NCBI GenBank assembly: GCA_002437415.1
Contig: DJPL01000067.1
Span: forward strand, 12,269 to 62,115
Reading direction: 5' to 3'
DNA: 49,847 nt
DNA from: Ruminococcaceae bacterium UBA6413
Lineage (GTDB): Bacteria; Bacillota; Clostridia; Oscillospirales; Ruminococcaceae
How positions within the stretch are numbered: the stretch's first letter is position 1; the number at the start of each line of letters is the position of its first letter. Below are positions 8,301 through 16,031 of this stretch, one piece after another. The notes below the pieces were generated by a model. It was not told where the DNA came from, did no database searches, and saw only the letters and a list, made by a program, of their open reading frames with translations. The translations under genes were made by a program, and so were the position numbers.

Positions 8301-10010
8301 CCTTCGGAGAACTCAGAAAGAGGCTTATATGTTACAACTACGGTAACGGTAGTAAAGGCAAATCCGATAACAGAGCTTAATTTCCCGTTCAAGGAGATCG
8401 ATCTCAAGGTCGGCTCGACATATGACGGAAATAAAGTTATCGACATATCTATAGAGGATTCCACAAAATCATCTACAGATAATCTTATCTGGACATCAAG
8501 TGATGAAAAAATAGCTAAGGTTGATGAGCTGACAGGTAAAATAACCGTTCTGAATAAGAAGGGTACGGCAACGATCACGGCTACTACGGACAATATGATC
8601 CCCATGAGCGCTTCGTTCAATGTCAACGCTTATACTCCTGTAACAACAATGACATTCTCGGCTCAGAACTATACATTGCTTACAGGCAGTGAGTATGATA
8701 TCGAGCTTAAGGAAAATCCTTCAACTGCCAACGAAAAGGTAAGCTGGACGGTAAGCGATCCGAGCATACTGAAAGTAATCGGCAGCAGTTACAACTCAGA
8801 GTCAAATGTACAGGTGCTTAAAGTCAAGGCGCTTAAGACAGGCAGTTGTAAGATCACCGCTACAACAGTCAGAGAAGCTACAATAAACGATCCCAAGCCT
8901 GTTCAGGTTGAGGCGACCTGTGGTGTTGTAATCGTAGATCCCATAAAGATGAGCAACACGACAGTCACTCTGTCGGCTACGGCATTTGAATATAACGGCA
9001 AGGCTCAGAAGCCTGTCGTTACAGTTAAGTACAGCGGCAAGGTGCTCACTGAAACGACCGATTATACAGTATCTTATCTCAATAACACCAATATCGGTAC
9101 TGCTAAGGTAACGGTTACAGGTGTCGGAAGATATGTCGGTACGGTCAGCAAGACATTTGCTATAAAGCTCCCTGCAGTCAATAATTTCAAGTTAAGCAAA
9201 AAGACCGATAACTCAGTCGCATTAACTTGGACGAGAAATTCATATGCTGACGGCTATATAATTGAAAAGTACATCGACGGCAAGTGGACACGGGTCGCAA
9301 AGATCACAAGTAACGGTACGACAACCTGCACAGCAAAAGGTCTTAAAGCAGGAACTGTTTACAAGTTCAGAGTAAAAGCGTACAAGATGAACGGCAAGAC
9401 TGCGGTTTACAGCAATTACAGCGCAACTGTTACCGAAAGAACTTATCCATCCGTAGTGACCGGCGCTAAGCTTGGCGGCAGAGCCGCTGACGCTCTTCGT
9501 ATCAACTGGACTAAGAATGTATCTGCCGATGGTTATATTGTTGAAATGTATCAGGGCAACAAGTGGGTACGTGCCGGTAAGATAACCAAGAACAGCACTA
9601 CAACGTTCAGAAAGACAGGTCTTAAGGCTTCTACAGAATACAAGTTCAGAGTAAGAGCATACAAGATGAGCGGCAAGACTGCACTCTACGGTGACTACAG
9701 TGCTGTCGTTACGGCTAGGACAAATCCGTCAATAGTAAAGGGCGTGAAGATAGCAGGTAAGGCTAAGAACGCGCTGAGAGTAAGCTGGACAAAAAATACC
9801 TCTGCTCAGGGCTACATTGTTGAAATGTACAAGGGTGGAAAATGGGTAAGAGCCGCTAAGATCACAAACATCAATACTACCACATTCAGAAAAGCCGGAC
9901 TTGCTAAGAATACTACTTACAAGTTCAGAGTTAAGGCTTACTACATGAGCGGTAAGACCGCACTTTACGGTAATTACGGAAGTGTGAGCGGAAAGACTGC
10001 GGCAAAGTAA
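5388..10010 (+). CDS. Large secreted protein with Ig-like (Big) modules and three FN3 domains
   Basis: A 1540-residue exported protein with a Sec signal at residues 1-28 (basic start, hydrophobic core, cleavage near TFA-DE). From about 45 to 1260 it is made of bacterial Ig-like modules: Big_2-type units (pattern ITVTA...VWSSSDxxVATV) and units with YNGK...DYTLxYxNNxNxGTAxVTVTGxGNYTG. The latter lie at about 477-553, 554-629, 630-704, 705-790 and 1190-1260. A block near residue 189 recurs near 929, so the N-terminal half is duplicated with a shift of about 740 residues. The C-terminus is three fibronectin type III domains at about 1261-1353, 1354-1446 and 1447-1540; the last two are 93-residue repeats. 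No catalytic domain, dockerin, sortase or SLH motif is visible. A role in adhesion, matrix or polysaccharide binding is inference. The ATG follows an AGAGGGA site, and the gene has its own promoter and terminator. Confidence 0.85.
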   Translation: MKNYLKRPLAGILALSLVFGSVSLQTFADELEWEAVQTGIVTATDDVQNPSNNVIITTVDGSYPVKDATTIYIDKGTSSEFNLRIGDGVENCDDSIVLGIADDAEKKIECTLKPTDDPLQETLTIKGITPGTYSVVVATKSGKANQKINLVVLNPLTGAKIKNGNKDVTDSGNMVRDNKRIEFTITNAPSNTTDTIVWSVSDTGKAEISSDGVLTAKSAGTITVTASAVNPYYDKYDYPAQQLKAYGLNQRDYSCSTTVTILESNPMTDLRFEDEDNNPISSINLNTGDTYNADGILKRELKDENNSSTDYISWKSSDTSVVTVDEKTGMLTCQKKSGFATITAMTDSADPVKASFVVNVSSPATVLSFSSSKYMLDMGERNESDVMVLESPNTADEPLICTVTEGEDVVEVLGVSDGKTPNIKVFRLKALKTGTAKITVSTDRIATEGNETPENISATCEIEVVDSIASYVSFKINEPIADVVYNGEVQTLKPVVTDAAGNELTEDKDYTLTYNGDTLNAGLVTVRVAGIESAAQYGTIDITYQILPADISAITKPTLKDMTYNFGSELKPTVPTIKYRNLSLVLNTDFTVEYINNTDAGTATATITGMGNYTSSFAVDYEILPRSISSVQVSNTKSYTYTGDEIIPDYVLTINGGNVVLAEGVDYTTEIVNNVNVGNADATFTGVGNYTGTLLKKNSFKITKKNVTEDSEVSVSDIPEQGYMGGMPVKPEPTVVYNGRTLTENVDYTLNYSNNSNPGNEASVTLDFNKSANFTGSIKRFFTIVNRDVKNPAKGIKAFDKNGKEIANDAVLYIDVGEVMDIDIAIDDADNISDDCLLVAIQSSNKNATVGFTEYSKDGKTASISVKGKTKGSFEMQISSLSGELNKKLKFTILQPATKLELYNGSEKVTDSGVFVAENHQTAFTVKYTPSNTTDKVEWFVDDTTKAEISKDEGMLTAKKAGTVIVTAKVKPSENSERGLYVTTTVTVVKANPITELNFPFKEIDLKVGSTYDGNKVIDISIEDSTKSSTDNLIWTSSDEKIAKVDELTGKITVLNKKGTATITATTDNMIPMSASFNVNAYTPVTTMTFSAQNYTLLTGSEYDIELKENPSTANEKVSWTVSDPSILKVIGSSYNSESNVQVLKVKALKTGSCKITATTVREATINDPKPVQVEATCGVVIVDPIKMSNTTVTLSATAFEYNGKAQKPVVTVKYSGKVLTETTDYTVSYLNNTNIGTAKVTVTGVGRYVGTVSKTFAIKLPAVNNFKLSKKTDNSVALTWTRNSYADGYIIEKYIDGKWTRVAKITSNGTTTCTAKGLKAGTVYKFRVKAYKMNGKTAVYSNYSATVTERTYPSVVTGAKLGGRAADALRINWTKNVSADGYIVEMYQGNKWVRAGKITKNSTTTFRKTGLKASTEYKFRVRAYKMSGKTALYGDYSAVVTARTNPSIVKGVKIAGKAKNALRVSWTKNTSAQGYIVEMYKGGKWVRAAKITNINTTTFRKAGLAKNTTYKFRVKAYYMSGKTALYGNYGSVSGKTAAK

Positions 10011-10033
10011 AAGCTTTTAAAGTCAATATTGAT

Positions 10034-10066
10034 AACGGGCATCGGTTTTTCACCGATGCCCGTTTG
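10034..10066 (+). terminator. Terminator after the large secreted protein
   Basis: AACGGGCATCGGT (10034-10046) and ACCGATGCCCGTT (10052-10064) form a perfect 13-bp stem with a TTTTC loop, followed by TTGG. It lies 24 bases after the stop. Confidence 0.85.
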
Positions 10067-10092
10067 GTTTGCAAAAAACGTTTCTATAAGGC

Positions 10093-10132
10093 AGAATAAG
10101 AGCCGCGGCATATTTACCGCGGCTCTTATTCT
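10093..10132 (-). terminator. Terminator of the glgBCD operon
   Basis: A perfect 16-bp inverted repeat (10093-10108 and 10117-10132, core GAGCCGCGG) with an 8-base loop lies 42 bases after the glgD stop. T-rich sequence follows only on the plus strand, so it may act in both directions. The same GAGCCGCGG stem core recurs in the hairpin at 17465-17494. Confidence 0.7.
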
Positions 10133-10174
10133 TTAATTATTTAAGGAGATGGGTATATCATTATCTTAGTGCGC

Positions 10175-11296
10175 TTAAACCTTTGCGCCCTTGTTTACGA
10201 ATACCGGGTAGCTTTCAGTGCCTGCAAGCGAGCGGTATTCGTTGATCGTAACATTCTTATCTGTGATAACGAAGTTCATCTCAGCCTTTGCGCCTACTGT
10301 GGTATCCTGCATAAGTATGCAGTTCTTAACCTTTGCGCCCTTTTCGATCTTTACGCCTCTGAACAGTACGCAGTTCTCAACGGTACCCTCGATTATGCAA
10401 CCGTCTGCAACGAGAGAGTTCTTTACTTCTGCGTCAATGCCGTACTTTGCGGGAGCGTCATCTCTTACCTTTGTATAGATAGGCGCGTCACTCATAAACA
10501 GATGATCGCGCAGGCTCTTGTCAACAAGCTTCATATTGCTCTTGAAGTATGTATCCATACTGTCGATCTGTGCAAAGGGCTTTTCAAACTTATAGCCGAG
10601 AACCTTTATCTCGTGAAGCTTCTTTTGGAGCACATCGACCTCAAAGCTGTAGAGGTTTCTGCTTTCAGCCTCACGGATAACGTTGAGCAGGAAATCCTTG
10701 CTTACAACGAACATATTAAGGCTGACATTGTGTTCACCGCTTATCTCGGGGCGGATAAGAACATCATATACAACGTTGTCAGCGTTTACAGCGAGAACAG
10801 TCTTTGTCATTGTCTGCTCTGTGGTGAATGTTCCTCTTCCGTAAACTACGGTGATATCTGCGCCGTTCTTCTCGTGGAAGTCGATTATAGGTCTGTAGTC
10901 GATATTTGCCACTACATCTGTATCAGAAAGCAGTACATATTCTGCGTTTGAGCTTTCGATAAAGGGCTTTACCTGAGCCATAGCCTCAAGTCTGCCTCTG
11001 TAAAGTGCACTGCTGTTGCCGTAAGGAGGTAACAGGTGCATACCGCCGGTCTTTCTTGAAAGATCCCACTCATCGCCTGAGCCTAAGTGATCCATAAGTG
11101 ATAAGTAGTTATCCTTTGTGATTATGCCAACGTTGTCAATGTCGCTGTTTACCATATTTGACAGCGGGAAATCTATCATTCTGTATCTGCCGCCGAAAGG
11201 CACGCTTGCAAGTGTGCGCTGTTTTGTAAGATCGGCTACGCTCTGCTCGTGCATATTTGCAAAGATCAGACCGAGTACATTTGCCATATTAGCCAT
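10175..11296 (-). CDS. glgD: GlgD, regulatory-type subunit of ADP-glucose pyrophosphorylase
   Basis: Bacillota often carry GlgD beside GlgC; GlgD is related to glucose-1-phosphate adenylyltransferase but lacks the catalytic loop and modulates GlgC. This 373-residue protein has the nucleotidyltransferase fold (PFGGRYRMIDFPLSN at about 34-48) and a left-handed beta-helix C-terminus rich in hexapeptide-like repeats. In place of the GGxGxRL nucleotide loop it has GLIFANMHEQSVADLTKQR, which identifies it as GlgD. The ATG at 11296 is nine bases after CTCCTCC (GGAGGAG on the coding strand); a longer in-frame start at 11323 would overlap glgC and has no site. It is last in glgB-glgC-glgD, 19 bases after glgC. 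Confidence 0.93.
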   Translation of the reverse strand: MANMANVLGLIFANMHEQSVADLTKQRTLASVPFGGRYRMIDFPLSNMVNSDIDNVGIITKDNYLSLMDHLGSGDEWDLSRKTGGMHLLPPYGNSSALYRGRLEAMAQVKPFIESSNAEYVLLSDTDVVANIDYRPIIDFHEKNGADITVVYGRGTFTTEQTMTKTVLAVNADNVVYDVLIRPEISGEHNVSLNMFVVSKDFLLNVIREAESRNLYSFEVDVLQKKLHEIKVLGYKFEKPFAQIDSMDTYFKSNMKLVDKSLRDHLFMSDAPIYTKVRDDAPAKYGIDAEVKNSLVADGCIIEGTVENCVLFRGVKIEKGAKVKNCILMQDTTVGAKAEMNFVITDKNVTINEYRSLAGTESYPVFVNKGAKV

Positions 11297-11315
11297 TTCT
11301 CTTTTCTCCTCCCGT

Positions 11316-12521
11316 TCACACATCAGCCGAGATCATTGCCTTGGGCTTGATCTCCGCGTTGTCGCTTATTGTTACGCCGTGTCCGATTACCGCTACACCC
11401 CATGTATCCTTGTCTTCAATGGACTCGGGTCTTGCGCCGACCTTAACGTTTTCGCCTATTACACAATCCTCACCGACAATAGCATATTCAACTACTGCGC
11501 CCTTCTTTATCGTTGTGTTAGGCATTATGATACTGTCACGCACTACTGCGCCCGGCTCGATCGTTACGCCTGCAAACAGTACCGAGAAGTCAATGTGACC
11601 TTCAATGTTGCAGCCCTCTGAAATAAGTGAATTTTGGATAATACTCTCGGGGCTTGCATAATGAGGAGGCATTACGGGGTTTCTTGAGTAAATTCTCCAT
11701 CTTGAGTCGTGGAGATCAAGCGGAACGTTGGGGTCGAGCAGATCCATATTTGCTTCCCATAAGCTGTCGATCGTTCCGACATCCTTCCAGTAGCCGTCAA
11801 AGTGATAAGCTACCAGCTTGTTGCCTTCTGCCAGCATAGCGGGGATAATGTTCTTACCGAAGTCCTTGCTTGCGCCCTCGTCGTTTTCGTTTGCGATAAG
11901 GTGCTTTTTCAGGTTCTGCCATGAGAATATGTAAACGCCCATTGAAGCAAGGTTCGACTTGGGCTCTGCGGGCTTCTCAGCAAACTCGTAAATAACATCG
12001 TTCTCGTCAGCGCTCATAATACCGAAACGTGAAGCTTCCTCCCACGGTACTTCAAGAACCGCGATAGTAGCGTCGGCGTTGTGCGACTTGTGGAACTCAA
12101 GCATCTTGTTGTAGTTCATCTTGTAGATGTGGTCGCCTGAAAGCACTGCCACATAGTCGGGGTTGTATCTGTCGATGAAGCTTATGTTCTGATAGATCGC
12201 GTTTGCCGTACCCTCGTACCACGACTTACCGGATGATGACTCATAAGGGGGCAGAACATGAACACCGCCGTGAACTCTGTCGAGTCCCCAAGGGTGACCG
12301 TTGCCGATATATTCGTTAAGCACGAGCGGCTGATACTGTGTAAGTACGCCTACCGTGTCTATGCCGCTGTTTACACAGTTCGAAAGCGGGAAATCGATAA
12401 TTCTGTATTTTCCGCCGTAAGGAACCGCAGGCTTTGCCATATCCTTTGTCAAAGCATACAGTCTGCTGCCCTGACCGCCTGCGAGCAGCATTGCTACGCA
12501 TTCCTTCTTTACATGTTTCAT
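11316..12521 (-). CDS. glgC: Glucose-1-phosphate adenylyltransferase, catalytic subunit
   Basis: Makes ADP-glucose from ATP and glucose-1-phosphate, the committed step of glycogen synthesis. The 401-residue protein has the catalytic loop AGGQGSRLYALTKDMAKPAVP (about 14-34), then GGKYRIIDFPLSNCVNSGI (36-54), VLSGDHIYKMNY (about 130-141), EKPAEPKSN, and a C-terminal left-handed beta-helix with hexapeptide-like repeats. The ATG at 12521 follows GGAGGAA by eight bases on the minus strand. It lies 19 bases after glgB and before glgD, with the same type of spacing, so the three genes form one transcript. Confidence 0.96.
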   Translation of the reverse strand: MKHVKKECVAMLLAGGQGSRLYALTKDMAKPAVPYGGKYRIIDFPLSNCVNSGIDTVGVLTQYQPLVLNEYIGNGHPWGLDRVHGGVHVLPPYESSSGKSWYEGTANAIYQNISFIDRYNPDYVAVLSGDHIYKMNYNKMLEFHKSHNADATIAVLEVPWEEASRFGIMSADENDVIYEFAEKPAEPKSNLASMGVYIFSWQNLKKHLIANENDEGASKDFGKNIIPAMLAEGNKLVAYHFDGYWKDVGTIDSLWEANMDLLDPNVPLDLHDSRWRIYSRNPVMPPHYASPESIIQNSLISEGCNIEGHIDFSVLFAGVTIEPGAVVRDSIIMPNTTIKKGAVVEYAIVGEDCVIGENVKVGARPESIEDKDTWGVAVIGHGVTISDNAEIKPKAMISADV

Positions 12522-12540
12522 AAATAAGTTCCTCCGTTAT

Positions 12541-14649
12541 TTATTTCTTAGCTTTGCCGCTTTTTTTACGGTTAGCTGTATTTGCTTTGTTTGCGGGTGC
12601 TTTTGCCGCAGGCTTTTCTTCTGCCTTAACAGCGGGCTTTTCGGCAGCCTTTGCTACAGGCTTTTCTTCTGCCTTAACAGCGGGCTTCTCGGCAGCCTTT
12701 GTGACAGGCTTTGCTTCAACCTCCTTGGCGGGCTTGTCACTTTCGGGACTGCGCTTGTTGACAGGCTTTAAGAATATAGCCGACATTGCGGGTATCTTTA
12801 TTGTTATCGAATATTCAAGTCCGTGCATTCCCTCGCGCTTTGCGGTATATGAAGCATTGCCGTCGCTGTCGCCGCCGAACTTTTTGTCGTCGGTCGTGAA
12901 CACTTCCTTATAGTCCGCATAATAAGGAACGCCGAAGCTGTACTGCTCGTGCTCATTCGGCAGGAAGTTGCATACAGCTATAAGCTCATCGCCGTTTGAT
13001 GCGATACGTCGGAATACAATAACGCTGTTGCGATTATCATCGTTTGAGATCCAGCTGAAGCCGCTCCAGTCGTAGTCGATCTCCCATAAAGGCTTGTTGT
13101 CAAGGTAAAATTTGTTCATAGCCTTTACGAATGACTGATACTGTGCGTGCTCGGGGAATTTCAGAATATCCCAGTCAAGACCTGTCTTGTAGTTCCACTC
13201 CTTGAACTGTGCAAATTCCTGACCCATAAACATCAGCTTCTTGCCGGGGTGGGCAGTCATATATGCAAGGAATGTTCTGAGCGATGCGAAACGCTTTTCT
13301 CTCGGTCCGCTCATCTTGTCGAGCATTGAGCACTTTCCGTAAACTACCTCGTCATGTGAAATAGGCAGTATGTAGTTTTCGGAGAATGCATAGTAGAACG
13401 AGAAGGTTAGCTTGTCGTGGTTGTACTGCCTGTACTCAGGGCTCATGGACATATACGAAAGCATATCGTTCATCCAGCCCATATTCCACTTGAAGTTGAA
13501 GCCGAGACCGCCGATATCAACGGGCTTTGTGACCATAGGCCATGCCGTTGACTCTTCCGCTATCATCAGCAGTCCGGGGTGACGTGAGAACAGGCAGGAG
13601 TTGAGGTTCTGCAAGAAGTCCACAGCCTCTAAGTTTTCGTTGCCGCCGTTCTTGTTAGGTGTCCATGCGCCGCCCTGTCTGTCGTAGTCAAGGTAGAGCA
13701 TAGATGCTACTGCGTCTACACGCAGACCGTCTATATGATATTCCGTAAGCCAGTAGTTGGCATTTGAAATAAGGAACGACTGTACCTCGGGCTTGCCCCA
13801 GTCGAATACTCTTGTGCCCCAGTTGTAGTGCTCGCGCTTGTTGGGGTCGGAATACTCGTAGCAGTAGTCGCCGTCAAATTCGTAAAGACCTGCCGCGTCC
13901 TTTGGGAAGTGTGCGGGTACCCAGTCAAGGATAACGCCTACTCCGTGAGTGTGGCAGTAGTCGACAAATTCCATAAAGTCGGACGGTGTTCCGAAACGTG
14001 ATGTGGGTGCGTAATAGCCTATCTGCTGATAACCCCACGAGCCGTCAAACGGGAACTCCGCTATAGGCATCATCTCAATATGTGTGTAGCCCATTTCCTT
14101 TACATAAGGAACAAGCTTTTCCGCAAGCTGCATATAGCTGAACAGCTCTTCCTCATCGTTTTTTGTAAACCATGAGTTGAGATGGACCTCGTATATATTC
14201 ATGGGTGAACGGTAAACATCCTTAGTCTTCTTATCATTCATCCATTTTGCGTCTTTCCACTTATAGCCGGAAATGTCGTATACCTTTGATGCGGTGTTAG
14301 GACGTGTTTCCATGTGGTAGCCGTAAGGGTCAGCTTTAAGCTTTATCTGTCCTCTTGCGGTCTTGATGCTGTACTTGTAGTTATCAAACTTTTTGAGTCC
14401 CGGAATGAAAAGCTCCCAGATACCGCCGTCGCTTATCTTGTTCATATAGCTTTCTTCGCGATTCCAGTGGTTGAAGTCGCCTACTACGCAGACATCAACG
14501 GCTTTCGGAGCCCACACTCTGAAAACTACGCCGCTCACACCGTCCTTTTCGGTAAAATGCGAGCCGAAAAGTCTGTATGCTTCGGCATTCTTTCCCTGAT
14601 GGAAAAGGTAAAGCGGAACTTCATATTCCTTAGGCACGTTAATAGCCAT
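12541..14649 (-). CDS. glgB: 1,4-alpha-glucan branching enzyme with a Lys/Ala-rich repeat tail
   Basis: Introduces alpha-1,6 branches into glycogen. The 702-residue protein has an N-terminal CBM48 domain (VFRVWAPKAVDVCVVGDFN at about 40-58) and a GH13 catalytic domain. Catalytic motifs are DGLRVDAVASM (nucleophile Asp), LLMIAEESTAWP (acid/base Glu) and LPISHDEVVYG, followed by the all-beta C domain ending near IPAMSAIFLKPV. Beyond that is an unusual tail of about 70 residues (633-702) rich in Lys, Ala, Glu and Pro. It contains two copies of a 16-residue unit AEKPAVKAEEKPxAKA and ends in a basic RKKSGKAKK. The ATG at 14649 follows TTAGGAG by eight bases; an ATG 18 bases upstream precedes that site. 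First gene of the operon. Confidence 0.96.
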   Translation of the reverse strand: MAINVPKEYEVPLYLFHQGKNAEAYRLFGSHFTEKDGVSGVVFRVWAPKAVDVCVVGDFNHWNREESYMNKISDGGIWELFIPGLKKFDNYKYSIKTARGQIKLKADPYGYHMETRPNTASKVYDISGYKWKDAKWMNDKKTKDVYRSPMNIYEVHLNSWFTKNDEEELFSYMQLAEKLVPYVKEMGYTHIEMMPIAEFPFDGSWGYQQIGYYAPTSRFGTPSDFMEFVDYCHTHGVGVILDWVPAHFPKDAAGLYEFDGDYCYEYSDPNKREHYNWGTRVFDWGKPEVQSFLISNANYWLTEYHIDGLRVDAVASMLYLDYDRQGGAWTPNKNGGNENLEAVDFLQNLNSCLFSRHPGLLMIAEESTAWPMVTKPVDIGGLGFNFKWNMGWMNDMLSYMSMSPEYRQYNHDKLTFSFYYAFSENYILPISHDEVVYGKCSMLDKMSGPREKRFASLRTFLAYMTAHPGKKLMFMGQEFAQFKEWNYKTGLDWDILKFPEHAQYQSFVKAMNKFYLDNKPLWEIDYDWSGFSWISNDDNRNSVIVFRRIASNGDELIAVCNFLPNEHEQYSFGVPYYADYKEVFTTDDKKFGGDSDGNASYTAKREGMHGLEYSITIKIPAMSAIFLKPVNKRSPESDKPAKEVEAKPVTKAAEKPAVKAEEKPVAKAAEKPAVKAEEKPAAKAPANKANTANRKKSGKAKK
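12611..12706 (-). repeat. 48-bp tandem repeat inside the 3' end of glgB
   Basis: Two near-identical 48-bp units, starting at about 12611 and 12659, encode the duplicated 16-residue Lys/Ala/Glu/Pro unit of the branching enzyme tail. They differ at only a few positions. Confidence 0.8.
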
Positions 14650-14684
14650 AACAGATACTCCTAACATTATATTTTACTATCTTA

Positions 14685-14713
14685 ATAATAGCACAATTCC
14701 CAAAAGCTTTCAA
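14685..14713 (-). promoter_or_regulatory. Promoter of the glycogen operon glgBCD
   Basis: On the minus strand TTGAAA (14708-14713), 17 bases, TATTAT (14685-14690) with a TGC extended -10. A perfect 9-bp inverted pair, GCACAATTC (14691-14699, in the spacer) and GAATTGTGC (14734-14742, upstream of the -35), brackets the promoter. Confidence 0.7.
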
Positions 14714-14742
14714 TAGATTTGTGACGATTTTATGAATTGTGC
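14691..14742. promoter_or_regulatory. Operator-like inverted pair at the glg promoter
   Basis: GCACAATTC (14691-14699) and its exact reverse complement GAATTGTGC (14734-14742) are 43 bases apart centre to centre, about four helical turns. One copy covers the -10/-35 spacer. This would fit a DNA-looping or dimer-of-dimers repressor, but no regulator is identified. Confidence 0.4.
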
Positions 14743-14777
14743 CTTGTTTCAACTTTGCTTTTTGTGCAAAATTACAA

Positions 14778-15815
14778 TTACTTTTCCCAAGAAGTGATAA
14801 AGCTGTACAGCTCATCAGCCATTTCGGTCTGCTCGGGGATACGGGGGTGACCGGGGGTAGCCGCACCGTTTCTTCTGAACCTAAAGCGCTTGACATTATC
14901 CATAGCAAGCTCGTTTACTATCTCGTCAAGTGCATCGTCCCAGGTGGGCTCGTGCATAAGAACTGTTGTGATAACGATAAAGCTTGCCTTGCCGCCGTAC
15001 TTTTCGTTAAGGTCAAGCACCATATTTTTATATACCGTCTTCCACTTTTCGCGGTATTCCTTTTCGTATATACGCTTGGGGTCGGGGTTTGCGTCATTCT
15101 GACCGAGTGCGATTATTACATAGTCGGGTGTGAAGCGCGAGAAATCCCAGTCGGTAAGCTCAAAGTGCGGCTCATAGCCCATCTGCTTATAAACCGTTTC
15201 CATACCGACATAGTTGTCGAAATATCCTGCGCCGTTGATAAGTGAAATGCCGCCCTGTGCGTTGCAGTTGATGCGGGCGTTGAGCTTTCTTGCGAGCTGG
15301 AGCGAATATGAGAACCAGCTGTTGTCAAACTGATTGATGTGATCGGGGTCGGTGTGCTCACAGTAATTTACAGCTTCTACTACCTCGCCCGCGGATACGC
15401 TGTCGCCGTACACTTCAATATTCATATCGTATTCGTGATCATCGGGTCTTACTTCTGCGTTGCTGTCGATCATAAGTCCGCAGAAATTGAAGTAGTGGTG
15501 CGAGCCTGCGGTTCTCTTGAATATAATAATAGTATGCTCACCGTCTTCAAGTCCGTCGATTATGGGGATATATACCGGTGTATCCGAGTGATCAAGCTCA
15601 AAGGTGTGCTGAATGCCGTCAACTATTACGCCGATCCATGTCACTTTATATATAAGGTGGGGAAAAATCATCATTCCGACCGATGTTCCTGTGAATTTTG
15701 CGCTCACCATACTTCCCGCGTAGATGAACAGGGGGCTGTCCGGCTTTGAAAAGTCAATTCTGCCCATATATGAGAACGCCTCATTTGCAGGGCTGATTAT
15801 CTTCTTGTCAGTCAT
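14778..15815 (-). CDS. SGNH/GDSL esterase of the CE2 carbohydrate-esterase type
   Basis: The 345-residue protein looks like a two-domain CE2 acetyl-xylan esterase. An N-terminal beta-sandwich (about 1-115) is followed by an SGNH hydrolase domain with block I VYGDSVSAGE (about 133-142), a Gly in NCNAQGGI, block III ALGQND (about 237-242) and the catalytic His in TPGHPRIPEQ near the C-terminus. CE2 enzymes deacetylate plant polysaccharide fragments or oligosaccharides. No signal peptide is present, so it would act on imported oligosaccharides in the cytoplasm (inference). The ATG at 15815 is preceded by GCGAGGA on the minus strand. It has its own promoter, divergent from the secreted esterase at 16032. 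Confidence 0.82.
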   Translation of the reverse strand: MTDKKIISPANEAFSYMGRIDFSKPDSPLFIYAGSMVSAKFTGTSVGMMIFPHLIYKVTWIGVIVDGIQHTFELDHSDTPVYIPIIDGLEDGEHTIIIFKRTAGSHHYFNFCGLMIDSNAEVRPDDHEYDMNIEVYGDSVSAGEVVEAVNYCEHTDPDHINQFDNSWFSYSLQLARKLNARINCNAQGGISLINGAGYFDNYVGMETVYKQMGYEPHFELTDWDFSRFTPDYVIIALGQNDANPDPKRIYEKEYREKWKTVYKNMVLDLNEKYGGKASFIVITTVLMHEPTWDDALDEIVNELAMDNVKRFRFRRNGAATPGHPRIPEQTEMADELYSFITSWEK

Positions 15816-15871
15816 TTATTTTATTCCTCGCTAAATTTAAGGTACTGCCGTAATAAAATCGGCTTACATTT

Positions 15872-15900
15872 ATTTTATCATATTGCGGCATCGTTTTCAA
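15872..15900 (-). promoter_or_regulatory. Promoter of the CE2-type esterase
   Basis: Minus-strand TTGAAA (15895-15900), 17 bases, TAAAAT (15872-15877), with TG one base before the -10. Confidence 0.65.
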
Positions 15901-15928
15901 CAGAATTATGTAAAAATTGCTCAGAAAA

Positions 15929-15959
15929 TTTTACCGTTTTATCTTGACATTCGGTAAAA
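15929..15959. promoter_or_regulatory. Palindrome around the -35 box of the lipoprotein esterase
   Basis: TTTTACCG (15929-15936) and CGGTAAAA (15952-15959) are exact inverted copies with a 15-base spacer that contains the -35 box TTGACA (15944-15949). This is a plausible repressor operator; the regulator is unknown. Confidence 0.45.
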
Positions 15960-15972
15960 ATAGTGATATATT
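15944..15972 (+). promoter_or_regulatory. Promoter of the SGNH lipoprotein
   Basis: Consensus TTGACA (15944-15949), 17 bases, TATATT (15967-15972), with TG one base before the -10. Confidence 0.75.
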
Positions 15973-15974
15973 TG

Positions 15975-15988
15975 TGTAAGCGATTACC
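15975..15988 (+). promoter_or_regulatory. cre-like (LacI/CcpA family) operator over the transcription start
   Basis: TGTAAGCGATTACC fits the catabolite-responsive element consensus TGNAARCGNWWWCA except at the last base. It lies 2 bases after the -10, where binding would block initiation. The same bases form half of a wider dyad, TAAGCGAT (15977-15984) with ATCGCTTA (15994-16001). Confidence 0.5.
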
Positions 15989-16031
15989 TTAAAATCGCTT
16001 AACAGGACTTAAATTAAGGAAAGGCAGAACT

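Noticed and set aside
10169..10951. A 260-codon plus-strand frame opposite glgD
   Set aside because: It is a Cys/Val-rich shadow of the glgD reverse strand with no ribosome site; glgD is clearly the real gene.
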